A stretch of 64,000 bases of DNA from assembly GCA_024741835.1 (NCBI GenBank), contig JAENRP010000187.1, positions 1 to 64,000 of the forward strand, given 5' to 3'. Shown here in pieces: positions 22,788 through 33,639 of the stretch; within the stretch, counting starts at the first letter, position 1; each line of letters starts with the position of its first letter. The position numbers and the translations under genes are program-made. The stretch comes from Diplocarpon mali. Lineage: Eukaryota > Ascomycota > Leotiomycetes > Helotiales > Drepanopezizaceae. Below the pieces are notes generated by a model, which was not told where the DNA came from, did no database searches, and saw nothing but the letters and a program-made list of their open reading frames with translations.

Positions 22788-24619
22788 TCAAGTCCCGCCA
22801 CAGCAGGCAGTAGGCCCCTCAGAGGAGTCGGTGCTCTTTTCAGCGCTTACAGTTCCAGTGAGTCCAGTGCTCTTGTGGATCTCGCAGCCTATACATTCAC
22901 AGTCATCGCCGCAAGGGCAGCCGCCTTCTACCCCCGTGCAGGGCATAGGTTGTCGATGGATTGTGCAGCCTAGACACTCGCAGTCGTCGCCGCTGGTGAT
23001 GAAATCAGTATGACCTTATGAATGTTTGAGACAAAGAATTCACGTACCAGGGACAGCTCTGTGTGTCACCGCCACAGCCGTCACCAGAGAATGGGTAGTT
23101 GACGAAAAAGAAATCGGCTGCTGAGAGGCTCTGCTCTTCCCCGTTGCCTGAAGTTGTGCTAGAAGGCGTATGAGCTGCGGAGGGTGAGGCGGGATCGGTT
23201 CCGGGATGAGGTGTGACTGTGCCGTTGCTGCCTTTTGTGTGCCCATTGGCGTAGGGCTCGCTGAGAGAGGGCTCCTGGGACATGTTGTAGGCGGAGCGGA
23301 CGTAATCCTGTGTAGCATCATTGTATGGGTGGGCGGCGCAGCCTACGCATTGGCATGTATCGCCGCAGCCGCAGCTGTGGATGGTTTCAAAGTTCCCGGG
23401 GGCAATAGGTGTATTGAACGGTATTTGTCCGGGGTGAAAGGGAGATTGAGAATAGTTGTTGCTGCGTATACTTTGCCGCCAAGCTGATGGTTGGAGGGGG
23501 TTTTGGAAAGAGCCGTATGTTGCCGGGTATGTAAATAGAGTAGGTTGGGGTGCGAATTGTGGGTACATAACTGGATTGAAATGCATCCCGCTTTGTGGCA
23601 GCATTTGATGGACCATTTGAGGGGTAGATTGAGCGGACGATATTGGCTCTGCTTTGGCCGTTTTCGATGCGCAACAGCTTGATATTTTTGGCTCTGGGAC
23701 TTCAGGTATCGAGCTCGAACTTGGAGTATGATGGTGGCCGTTTCGTTTTGGGGTACAACACGAGCCTGGTGCCTTGAACTGACTACTTTTCTTTACCCTG
23801 GCCTCTGCCTCGTTCGTATTTCCATTTACAAGTGTCCTGGAATCTCTGCTCCCTGACGGTGCTAAGGTGACCGTAGAACTATCTCTAACCTGGTCCAAAC
23901 CGGCATGTTGAGGTCCACCATTAGAGTAGCCGTTGCTGTCATCTTGTGGAAGAGAGTACGACGGAGCTTGTATCGGAACCATGCATTGAGGATGCATTAG
24001 CGCGTACGGGGGAGCGTATCCAAAAATCTGCGGATTGCCTGCCATAGTATATCCATTGTGAAAATGGGGCGGGAGACTTTGAGGCCGCTCCAACGGCTGT
24101 ACGTTGACCTGGTTCATATCCATTCTCTCCAAATTTCCTGGGTCAAACGACTGTTTCCTGCCGTTGACAGGCCGCGCCTTATGGATTTTGAATGTAAACT
24201 TTGTGGGGGATGGCAGATCTGTCCCGGCATCCTTGGGCTGCGAAGCTATCCGTTGTCCTACACTCTGAGATGGAGCATCACCACCGCAGCGGCATGTCTG
24301 GTTTCTCGGAATCGCAGCCGTCACGCTGCCACATCCACATTCCTGATCTCGCGGGTGGGGGCATGCGCTTAAAGGTCTTCCTGGCTTTCTGACCGGAACC
24401 ATCAGTCGTTCGTTGGCATGTGTACATTTGGTAGATCGATGGCCTCGAATACATGGCTCACTAAGCATGAGACATTAGCAAATACGCAACAGTATTGCTG
24501 AACGCAAAGGTCGCCCATGAGGCTCCGCAGCCCACGATGAACGTGGTCAGCCGTGCCAAGTGAGGGGAAGGGCAGGACAGGATATACCAGGCCATCTTCA
24601 TTCCATTGATCAGCGGCAT
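22788..24619 (-). CDS. mac1: copper-fist transcription factor, Mac1/GRISEA type
   Basis: Three exons (24619-24588, 24460-23048, 22992-22788) encode 549 residues. The short first exon gives MPLINGMKMA, and splicing at 24461-24587 creates C11. The copper fist follows: CEPCIRGHRSTKCTHA, then the minor-groove motif RKPGRPLSACPHPRD (the usual R/K-G-R-P). A Pro/Ser-rich middle contains two CC pairs (GSCCTPK, SSCCASK). The C-terminus has three CxCxxxCxCxxCxxH copper motifs: CGCGDTCQCVGCAAH (about 374-388), CPCGDDCECLGCTIH and CPCGDDCECIGCEIH. The last two need the final exon; without that splice the frame ends in WYVNSLSQ. The C-terminal Cys motifs are those of the copper-starvation activators (yeast Mac1, Podospora GRISEA, Aspergillus MacA), which switch on high-affinity copper uptake and are inactivated by bound Cu(I). 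Alternative: the Ace1/Cup2-type copper-excess activator. The CxCxxxCxCxxC pattern argues against that. Confidence 0.88.
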
Positions 24620-25960
24620 CTTCGGCGTGCGGCCAGTACACACCAGAAGTCCTCCAAATAAGGACCCGACAGACAAGCTGCACAAGTTAAATGCTTGGGC
24701 AACGATATATGATGTCCGAATCGCAAGATGGGTTCGTCGGATGAGGCTGAACTCGGTTCGGGTGGGGGATCAGCATCTGCGTCTGCGTGTGCGCCCCCGT
24801 CTGATTCTGCGGATGTTTCGTCGGACCAGGGTGCTAACCAGCCAGGACAGTGGCCGGGGATTGTACAGCAACTGTTGTTCAGCGATTGAAATCTCATTTG
24901 ACAAGAAAATAGTTCCGAGGTCTTTGCTGCCTGGGGCCCAAAGTAATTGTCGGCCGTGATCTGCTCCCATGGTGTTGGGAATTTGGACGCAGTAAGGGAG
25001 GGGTCCCAATGGTGAGCGGGTTTGAGCTGATTAATAATAGACCTTGGGCTATCGAGCTAAGGCCAAGCAAGCAAGCCTCGCTTATCTTACCGAGACCCCT
25101 TTTTTTTCTCAAGCACTGTTCATGCCTTTTGTTGACGACACATTGTGTATACCTATGTATTCATGACCTTTTAGCCCGAAAATGATAAATACAATCCAGA
25201 TCTGGGAGCGCTCGAAGGTCCGTCGACAAATTGTTGCGCAATGAGGAAACTGTTGAGTTTTGGTGACAAATAGTGCCCGAAGAAAACCTTCACGACGATA
25301 GAGTGGATGATCACATAGTTGGGCACTAGTATTGAGAATGTTATAAACTGGCCGATACGCGTCGCTACGACTTTCCGCCTGCCGTCAGTTTTGAGGCTTC
25401 GGTAGAGCCAAGAAGACATGGGAAGACGGCATTCAAGACCCTGAGGATAGCTTCGAAGGGGTATCCAAGGAAGAGAATGGCTTTGCGACGGGGAGGGTGA
25501 TGCCCTCGTTCTCGTGAAAAATGTATCCGGTATGATCCGCCTTGTAACGGTGTCGCAGCTCTCTCGGATTATCTGCTTGGTCTTGTTCTTAGAGATCTTG
25601 TCATATCTAAGGTGATCCTGGAGTGAGTGTCGTTAGAGAAGAAGAGGACCTTGAGGAGCTCCACCTCAGCCGGAAGATCGTACAGCTAGCTACCTTTCAA
25701 CTTGCCGAGTGTAGGAGGTAGTTCCACATGTGCGTCGGAGAACAGGAAAGGGTTTTTTTTTTAAAAACTAGAATTACAGTGCTTCCAAGTCTTCCTATCG
25801 GGACTGAGCCCGGAGCTTAGGAGAAAAGGACTCAATTTGACCTTCAGGCTCTCAATATTCCTCGAGTTTTTTCCTTTTCCGACACCCCCAAGCCGGGTAC
25901 CAAAACCAAAGTAGTGGTTCGTAGTACAAGTATTGGTATTTTTGAACCGCGGCATACCGA
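24620..25960. other. intergenic, GC falls sharply
   Basis: This is the upstream region of the copper-fist gene, merging into AT-richer DNA after about 25000. Short frames are present (for example 25171-25419 minus, with hydrophobic residues) but none is recognisable. Confidence 0.45.
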
Positions 25961-25989
25961 TTATTGGTCCAGCAGGGGGGCCCGCTCGC

Positions 25990-27265
25990 AATTCCCTGAT
26001 ATCCAAGCCGTGGCGTTTTTCTTGTGAATCTCAGCATGATCACTTGTAATCTTTCTCAAGCCCTCCCTCTCTTTACAACCCTCGAAACTAAAGCTCCTAG
26101 CCGCCTCGTCCAACTGCTCGAACGTGAATTCCTTGAACAGGCTCGCAAACTCAATCAAAAACGGCCGGGCCAAGATTCTCTCAATGGAACTTCACACCAA
26201 GAGTCTCTGCGTCGCCCACGGCGTGGGGTATGTCGTGGTCGACTCGGGTGCTACCTTGTCTATCCATTCTGCAAGCGGCTCGATTAGGCCCTCGACTCCT
26301 TCGTTGGAGTATTTTCGCCACGCCTCGAGCTACAGTGCTCGCTTCTTCTCGAGGGATGGTTGGATTGTCTTGTTCCACAGGCCATCAGGATCCGTGTAGA
26401 CTATCCCCTGCACTCTGATGTCCTTGTACAGCCAAATGCTCCGAGCTCTCTGATGCGGGTCATATATAGCCAGCTGAGCTCGAACCAATTTGTATCTCTC
26501 CTGGTGGATCTCCTGGGCAACAGAGTTGATGCGCGAGTTCGAGTAGACCTGCCTGAGTCTGTCTTAGATGGCTGGCAGACGCCAATTTCCAGGGCTACAA
26601 GGCTCATTCAGTGGGTTGTCGCCAGCGATCCAAGTATTGACCTCGTAATGTTCGGCATTCTTCTCGCAGAGCCATACAGTACGGTGGTCCTTGAAGTCCC
26701 AGAAAGCAGTATAAGTTCTACCAATAACAAAATGCCGGTCTAGATTCTGGCCGCCAGGCGTGGTGTGCATGTCTAAGATCATGTATTTTCTGTGCTTAGA
26801 GCACTGACGTAGACTGTCAGCTGGTGATCTGGCACTTCGTGGTTGTTGACATAGCATAGAAAGTTGATGAACTGGTCTAGATGCTTGAACGCTAAAATTT
26901 TCAGTTCCCGAGGGCTCATGTCGTTTTCGAAATGCCGGTAGGTGAACGGCAGGCGGATACAATCTAGTCCGTGACTCGCAAAGAATTCGGCGTCCGCATC
27001 TTGAAAGATGTATCCGAGGAACTTCTCGAAGGATATTTTTTGCTTTTCTTTTCCCGGCACCTCAAGCATTGCCGCGAGATGTGAAAACTCGTGTCCTGGG
27101 TAGCCCATACTATCTGAGTGTCAACAACCATAGGAGGAACTCTAGAATGCCTCACATCAAGTTTCCATGTTCATCCATCCACACAAGCCAGCGCCACGCA
27201 GAATGTCAAAGTTCCATATTCCATTTATGACCTTGTTCCATTAAACTCGGACGAAACTGTTCGAC
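25990..27265 (-). pseudogene. broken glycoside hydrolase family 5 gene
   Basis: Reading the minus strand from about 27265 downward, GH5 pieces appear in order across several frames. ILRGAGLCGWMNME is followed by a likely intron, then GYPGHEFSHLAAMLEV, ASHGLDCIRLPFTYRHFEND and LKILAFKHLDQFINF. A frameshift follows, then ILDMHTTPGGQN, AFWDFKDHRTVWLCEK and TWIAGDNPLNEP (NEP is the acid/base Glu motif). A stop comes next, then VQGIVYTDPDGLWNKT in another frame, another stop, and PFLIEFASLFKEFTFEQLDE with SFSFEGCKEREGL near 26050. The order and spacing are those of one fungal GH5 (cellulase / exo-beta-glucanase type, about 480 residues). At least two stops and two frameshifts make it non-functional. 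It sits at the edge of AT-rich DNA. Confidence 0.8.
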
Positions 27266-28472
27266 ATAATCCTGATATTTTGGTTGTTTTACTGACTTCT
27301 TGAAGCTATGTTTTGAGGGGCTTACGTTCCGGAAAGTGTATATTTGACATTGGAAGAAAAATACCTGGCACAGATGTTCTCAGGAATTCATGACGCATGG
27401 AGCCCCTAGGTGTTTAAATTATAGACATTGTAGCTATTCAGGCTGATGTACAACGTCCCCTGCCATACCCCGCTGTTGACGGAAAGCCGCATGGAGCTAG
27501 CCGTAAACTCTCGCTTCCCGGGTAAACAACCTACCTCGATAGACACGTCGTCTGGAGCGAGAGGATAATAATAAACTCCCATGAGGTACGTCGCCACCCT
27601 TATCTTACTAGCCCCACACTCAGGCAGAAGATCCATGTCAATCAAAAGTCTAGCCATAGGCTGCAGCAGACCTGACAGATTCAATTTGGGACGACGCCTG
27701 AATATCAAGTGCTTTATGGTAAGCAGCCATCAGAATTCTAGCGATGATGCAACTGGAAATAAATGACCCACTATCCAGCATACGTCAAACGTCTACTACA
27801 TCTCAAAGCGATTAAAACGTAGTGTCATTGATAACAATACCCCCGAAGCCATGTTTCCCAAACCCATTTCTCCTTGCCGGCCTTAAGAGACTCCAAGCGG
27901 GTGCAAGAGAACACAAGGCTTGTGTGTACCCCCTACGAAGACCAACACACTATTTATGAAAAATTTCGCTCAATTGCTAATATCCAGCCAAAGATAACCC
28001 GAAAGCGGCGCAGTGATTCATGCTCTGTAACGATCAACAATGCCTCCCACGTATCGATGTCTCATGTAGGAAGAGACCATGCAGACGACCTAGTGGACAA
28101 TATAGCGCAACGCAAGATCATGTATGGATGTCGAGACCAACGCCAATCACTGACTGTTAAAACCCCCACTCGTTGTTCCTGCATAGAAGCGGAGCACCAA
28201 TGCACTCACACGATGAAAATCGAAAGGCAAAAAACAAACCAGGTCCTCGCGAGAGAGGTTGCACTTATTCGCCGACCGAATGATTGCTCGATGTCATCCA
28301 CTGGCGGCGTTTTTGCTTCTTCATCGTTCGCAACTCGGAGAAAAGCAAATGAGATATATCGGCTAGTTGACGACTCTCAATCCGCCGAAGTCCACACCTA
28401 CAGCGGCCCTGGCATCTTCCGGTCCGGCTATCTTTCGGGCCGCAGCCATGACTCGAGCTGGTCCGATCCACG
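27266..28472. other. AT-rich intergenic
   Basis: A minus-strand frame at 27406-27708 (about 100 codons, with VATYLMGVYYYPLAPDDV) looks weakly protein-like but I cannot assign it. It may be a further relic next to the GH5 pseudogene. The plus-strand frame at 27874-28530 has no recognisable feature. Confidence 0.4.
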
Positions 28473-29592
28473 TCAGCTTGGGCTCTGTCCCTCATCTAGC
28501 ATTGAGTTACCGCTCGGATCACCCAAGTGAGAGGAATCAAGGGGGAGGCTCATAGAGGAGTGGTCCAGTTCATGCAGTTCGCGGACAGGCCACCCGAATG
28601 TTGGGCTTGCAGGAGTTGAACCTTCTGGTGGGAGAGTATGGGATACCTAGGGCTTGAATGAGATTTCCGCGGCTTACCTGCGTTTTCAAACCCTAGGTTG
28701 GCAAAGGAGACAATGCCAGCGTCTGCTAGCGCTGTCATTGCATCAGTTGTCCACTTCGACTGAATTAGCCCTGTCAATTTGGTAACCTGCATGACCCTGA
28801 GTATGTCTGAGGGATCTTGGGTCAGATCTGAAGACGCAGATTTCAGATGGAAATTTGTACGCACGATGATGCAGTCATAATTTTCGAGAGCAGGATTGCC
28901 CTCTCCTCCAGCGAGAGGTCCAAGGATCCTTTCACGGTTCTGTCGCCCAAGAGGAACTCGACTGAGGACGTTGCGAATGAGATCGCACTGCGACTCAATA
29001 GACCCACGATTGGGGTCTAGTGTAGAGATTCTGTACAATAGGACGAGGGAATCCGACGAAGTTACGTCTCGCACGGGTCGTACTTCCTCTACCCATCTCC
29101 GGGGAGAGGTTTGCAACCCTTCTGGCGACGTGAAAGCAGCGTGAAAGAGTGTCCCCGAGAATTGGAGAGATTGATCCGGGGTGCTGGGTGGGTGGGCGAG
29201 GAAAATGGCTCGGTGCTTTCCCAAATCAGCAAAGCATAGAAAAGCAGAATATGAGTATGTTGGCGGTAGGACTGACTCGCTGACATAGGAGCGACGGAGT
29301 GTCAGGAGCACAGCATATACGAACGTACATAATCGTCAACTTGGGGGGCATTAAAAGTCAGGTACAGGCTATTCCGCCGAATGTCTTTGGGGTCTGGGTT
29401 TGTAGTTGGTTCTGCGGCGTCGCATTCTGGTTCCGATACAGAATCCACGTGCGAGGAAATTGGTGACGGCGAGGACTGATTCGATTTTGAATGTCGTGAA
29501 GGATGTACCGGCCCGCGTATTCGCACAACGGGTCGAGGTGTAGTACGAGACGGCGAAGAATGACGGGAGGGTTTAAACATGGCAGATTGCAT
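28473..29592 (-). CDS. hypothetical protein, three exons
   Basis: Exons 29592-29325, 29271-28678 and 28624-28473 encode about 337 residues. The first intron (29272-29324, 53 nt) has a GTTCGT donor, and the second (28625-28677, 53 nt) has GTAAGC and CACCAG. Both splices keep the frame and replace out-of-frame tails with SMLDEGQSPS at the end. The N-terminal 70 residues are Ser/Pro/Arg-rich. A folded-looking part follows, from RNSLYLTFNAPQVDDY through AFLCFADLGKHRAIFLAHP to RGSIESQCDLIRNVLSRVPL and GIVSFANLGFENA. The central block resembles uncharacterised, lineage-restricted fungal proteins, but I cannot name the family. A second in-frame ATG at 29580 could be used instead. Confidence 0.6.
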
Positions 29593-31828
29593 GTTGAGCA
29601 GGATTCATCAATAGTATACGTAGGGAAGATTTGCTTATTCCAAGATCAGAGAAGGTCTCTCCTGTCTCGCTACCCTCAGCCCGGAAAAGCAGACTCGGGA
29701 AGCAACAAATTGGAGCGCGGGAGGACTATCGGTTGTCGCGAAGAGTTTCACGATAGCACGGACGACAAAATGACGAAAGAAGCATGCGTGAAGTGAGATG
29801 ACTTTCTTTTCTTTTTTCCGCAAACAATGTTTGGCACGACACGTGGCAGGCCAACGGGATAACAGCAATCAAGCTGTTTGGAGGATGCGACGAAGAAGAA
29901 GAGACTCATATCGATGCGAGATGCTCGTCGTGGCAAATATTCGGAGCAGTCTGACCCTCGTGCAACTTGCTTCACATCTGGTTCGCATGATGTGTGTAAG
30001 CATGGCAAGTTCTCCACCGGCACTAAATCATCAGCCTCGCAGGTCGCGGAAAAACCGGCTTGAGCCCGAGAGGTGGAAGAGCTGTCAAGATGGAGTTTAT
30101 ACGCAGAAGCTGAACCTAGTCCGATGGCAGGTGGGGCGACGGCCGAAGCTTCAGGAACTGGGCGGCGATGTTTGGTTTCTTTCCAGCGGTGAGATGAACA
30201 ATGCCCTGTCTCGTCCCGCCTCGGTCGTTTGGTGCAGACAAGCATTGGAATATATCAGATATCAGAAAACCCGCAGCCAGACATGGAGATAGGCGCTGAC
30301 GCTTCGAACGACGCCAGGGATCGACAGAAAGCGCTCCCATCGGCGCAAATGAAGGACGAAGGCAGAAACACACTGCACCGCTGTGGGAACTGGGCCCTAG
30401 GCACCGAGGGATCGAGCAGGTGGGTAGCTCTTATTGAACAGTCCGTTCCCGCACGAAGAGTCCCTCTGTTGCAACGGCCGGCCAGTGTGGACGGACCTCT
30501 GATACCTCGAGATAGCTTGTTTTCTTGCTGAACAGAGACTCGATAATGGGGATGCTTGTATTTGTAGCTCGTCGAGAAGAAAACTGAGTATCAGGCCGAG
30601 CATGGATGTCGTTCGCGCCGCNNGTACCCTATAGCCCCACGACAGGGCGGGAAGTCAAATGGAAGAAAAAAAAGGGAGGCGGCGGCGTTCGAGATTGACA
30701 ACTCGGGGCTCCATGGTACTGTAAGCTTGGACTAGACAATACAGAAAACCATAGCCTGGCAGCGAAGTAACCACATACAGAATGACGGTGGCGCGCCAGT
30801 ACTCGCCGGCGTCTTTGGTCCACACAGCGGTGAGGAGAGGTTCTCACGAGAATCCCAATTCTGTTCTCTCAATCGAGCCTCTGGCTTGAGGCGAGCAGCC
30901 GGGGCCAGGTCAGCCGCGACGTGGAATCCACGACCCTGAATCGAAAAGCAGTGCTGTGCGGCTGGATAACGAGCAGCTGTGACGCAGAAACACACAGCAA
31001 GAACTCGAGGGCCAGCGTTCCCGTTGGAAAGGGTTAGAGAATGGGCCCTGGCCACACGCACACAGCAAAGGAGGACCCCATGTCATCGACGATACTGTAC
31101 TGTCTTTCCGACAAACCTAATGCAACAGCATCTGGCATGCATGCTGCAGGACCAACAGTGGCGTGAAATCCCCCCCAGCTCGGTGGCATGGGCCTTATTT
31201 CGGGCACGTACTTGCGTCGGTAAAAGCATGATCCTGGAACGCAGAGACCCCAGACCAGGTCGATGTAAGGGTATGAAGAGAACGGAGGGAAAGGAAAGAC
31301 GAGGGTTGGGGAATTCTTCACACGAGCAAGACAACCGCGAGGTTTTGCGCAGTGAGGAACTAGCGATTTGGTATTTCCACGATGAAGCGTGACGGTCCAA
31401 AACTGCGGCTGTGACCCTCCCGAGTGAGGGATCAAGAGCAGTGCATGATCAAAAGTACGCTAAGTATTGCGTACTGAGAAATTCCAGCTGTCATGGCTTG
31501 CATTTCCTCATCCATGCCTCGTATCCTGCGTCCATCGGGTATATACAGATACGTGAGATGAAAGTAATTCGATCAGATGCTAGGTACAGCTTCAGACAAC
31601 TGCTCGGCCCCGTGCTGTTGGATCGTCAAGTACTCGTTGTGGAGGTTCTCAACGAAGTGATCGTGATCGGTAAGCTTAGGATCTTGATGTAATGCGGAGA
31701 CACACCAATGTCGCCCAATGGTCATATTCGATTCATAACATGGATTGTTACATCCTGGCGAGTGTCCGGATAACGACTGAGAGAGTGGAGCCGTCCGATC
31801 GTCAGGAGAGCCCCACGAGTTCTTCCTT
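29593..31828. other. intergenic with one unexplained short frame
   Basis: No gene is supported here. It contains a 2-N gap at 30622-30623. A minus-strand frame running from about 31858 to a stop at 31573-31575 directly follows dph1 and is described in the findings. Frames at 29748-30292 and 30979-31392 show no domain. Confidence 0.4.
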
Positions 31829-33219
31829 TCATCCTGTAGCGGCGACTATTCCGATGTCTTTGGTTCTGCCAAGTCCTTCTTTCCCATAGTAATCCATGGG
31901 ATAGACATCCCCATTCCCTGTCGCCCAGTCTTCCTTTTCACCCAGGACAATCAACGACTCATATGGTGTCAATAGCGGTCTAGGAAATGCATATCCCCAA
32001 TCGATACTCAGCCTAGGGCAAGCAACTTGCACCCAGCATTCAACATCGTCCATCAAAGCCAGCTTGCCAGGGAAAATTTCGCTGAGAAGAAGGTTGATGT
32101 AAGAAATTCCGTGGTCTTCTAATTTCTTCTCGATCAAAGCCATTGTATGTGGATTCCCTTGACGTCCGAGGGACCCCAGGATAAGACCCCATTTCTTTGC
32201 CGATTTTGCAGCTGTTATTGCCTCACGGCGGAGAGTGTGCATTTCCTTGTGATCATAGGTCTCTCTTGTCAGCTTTCTGGAATATGGGTCGTACCGGTAT
32301 GCTGGGATCATCGGATTGTGGATCATGGCACTCTCGAGATGAAACCGTCCATCCCCAAGGTAAAGTATTATATCGACCTCACTCGTCAAACGTGGAGACG
32401 TGCAGCCCAGAATTTCTCCCTTACTCAGTGGAGAGATTTGTGGTATGAGAAGCTTGTATCCTGCCTTCTCTAGTGGTTCTCGAACACCATGAAGGGTAGC
32501 ATTGAATTGAATCGTTCCGACAATTGCGATACTCTTTCCCGAGGGGAAATTCTTTTCAAGTGTGGATAGCAGATGCGCAGTGTCGATACTGATATCCACA
32601 AATACGTATAGTGTCTTGATCGTTGTGACATCCACTGGAATCAAGCAAGAATGCGCGTAATGTATCAATAGATCGCATCCGAGTGCCCTCGCCGTGTAAT
32701 CGTCAATACAACAAGCTCCGTACGTGACATCTCCCATGATCAAAGTCTCGATGCCAGGGCAAAATTGTGTGAGAATATCCGATATCGTAGTTGCAAAAAG
32801 AAGTAATCCTTCCGGCATCTGTAGAGCTACCTTCGTCGACATATTGGTTCGTATGCGGTGAATTGTCTTGTGTATTTCGAATGAGTAGTTTGGGGGGAGG
32901 AGCGAGATTGCAGAGTTGATTTCGGGATCGCTCAGGATTTCGAGAGGCACTTGGTTCAAAGTCCGGGGTGCTCGCCTTGCCTTCGAAACTGTGGAAGATC
33001 AATATTCAGCATACTCCTCCTACTATACGCATGGCACGGCTTACCCTGAATTGTGCCGCTGGTCTCCACAGGGTCGGCATTCTTCGACGCGGCTTCCGCA
33101 GCTTGCCTTCTCCCAACGAAACGTTTCTTTGGCTGCCGCTGGACAGTGAATGCCTCCTTTATCTGTTCGTCGAGGTCTACAGCGACTCCCAAGTTAGCAC
33201 CGACCCTGTCCTCCTCCAT
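31829..33219 (-). CDS. dph1: diphthamide biosynthesis protein Dph1
   Basis: Two exons (33219-33045 and 32988-31829) encode 444 residues, close to yeast Dph1 (425). Dph1 pairs with Dph2 as a radical-SAM-like [4Fe-4S] enzyme that moves the 3-amino-3-carboxypropyl group of SAM to the conserved His of elongation factor 2, the first step of diphthamide synthesis in the cytosol. The three cluster cysteines are all present: [24 protein letters not shown] and [16 protein letters not shown]. The intron (32989-33044, GTAAGC donor) joins SGTIQ to [15 protein letters not shown], the usual N-terminal sequence before the catalytic fold. Its start is 420 bp from the divergent omega-amidase gene. Confidence 0.95.
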
Positions 33220-33639
33220 CTCTGCGTTGTTGTGGTGACAAGGTAATGGTCGCGAAAGGTGGTTGAGTGGTTGTTTTGCTTCGAGTAAGGAAACCTACTA
33301 GCGCGGGGCAAGGCAGGCTCCCCCGCCGGGCCGAGGATTTTATCGTGGGCCCACAACCAATTCCCCTTCGCATCAAGGACTAAAACAGCATCCAGGATCA
33401 AAACTACGCCGACAAGAACGGCCAGCTTGGCTTTGCGTAATTCCTCGCGCAAGGCGATCAAAAGTTCACTCCTCAATGTTCGTCTATAAATCAATGCACG
33501 CAGCAGAGCATACGATGCGCCTCAATTTCCCGCTATGAAACGGCCTCCTTCTTGGTCGGCGTGAGAAGCCCTTGCGCGCCCCGAAAAAACAGTGTGTACA
33601 TTCAGATCATCCCACTTTGTAAAGAACGAGTGGCCCATT
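33220..33639. promoter_or_regulatory. shared divergent promoter, dph1 / omega-amidase
   Basis: This 420-bp region lies between the two start codons. I see no clear TATA or named motif. Confidence 0.5.

Noticed and set aside
27874..28530. 218-codon plus-strand frame
   Set aside because: It has no recognisable motif, overlaps the 3' end of the better-supported minus-strand gene and contains no hydrophobic core pattern.
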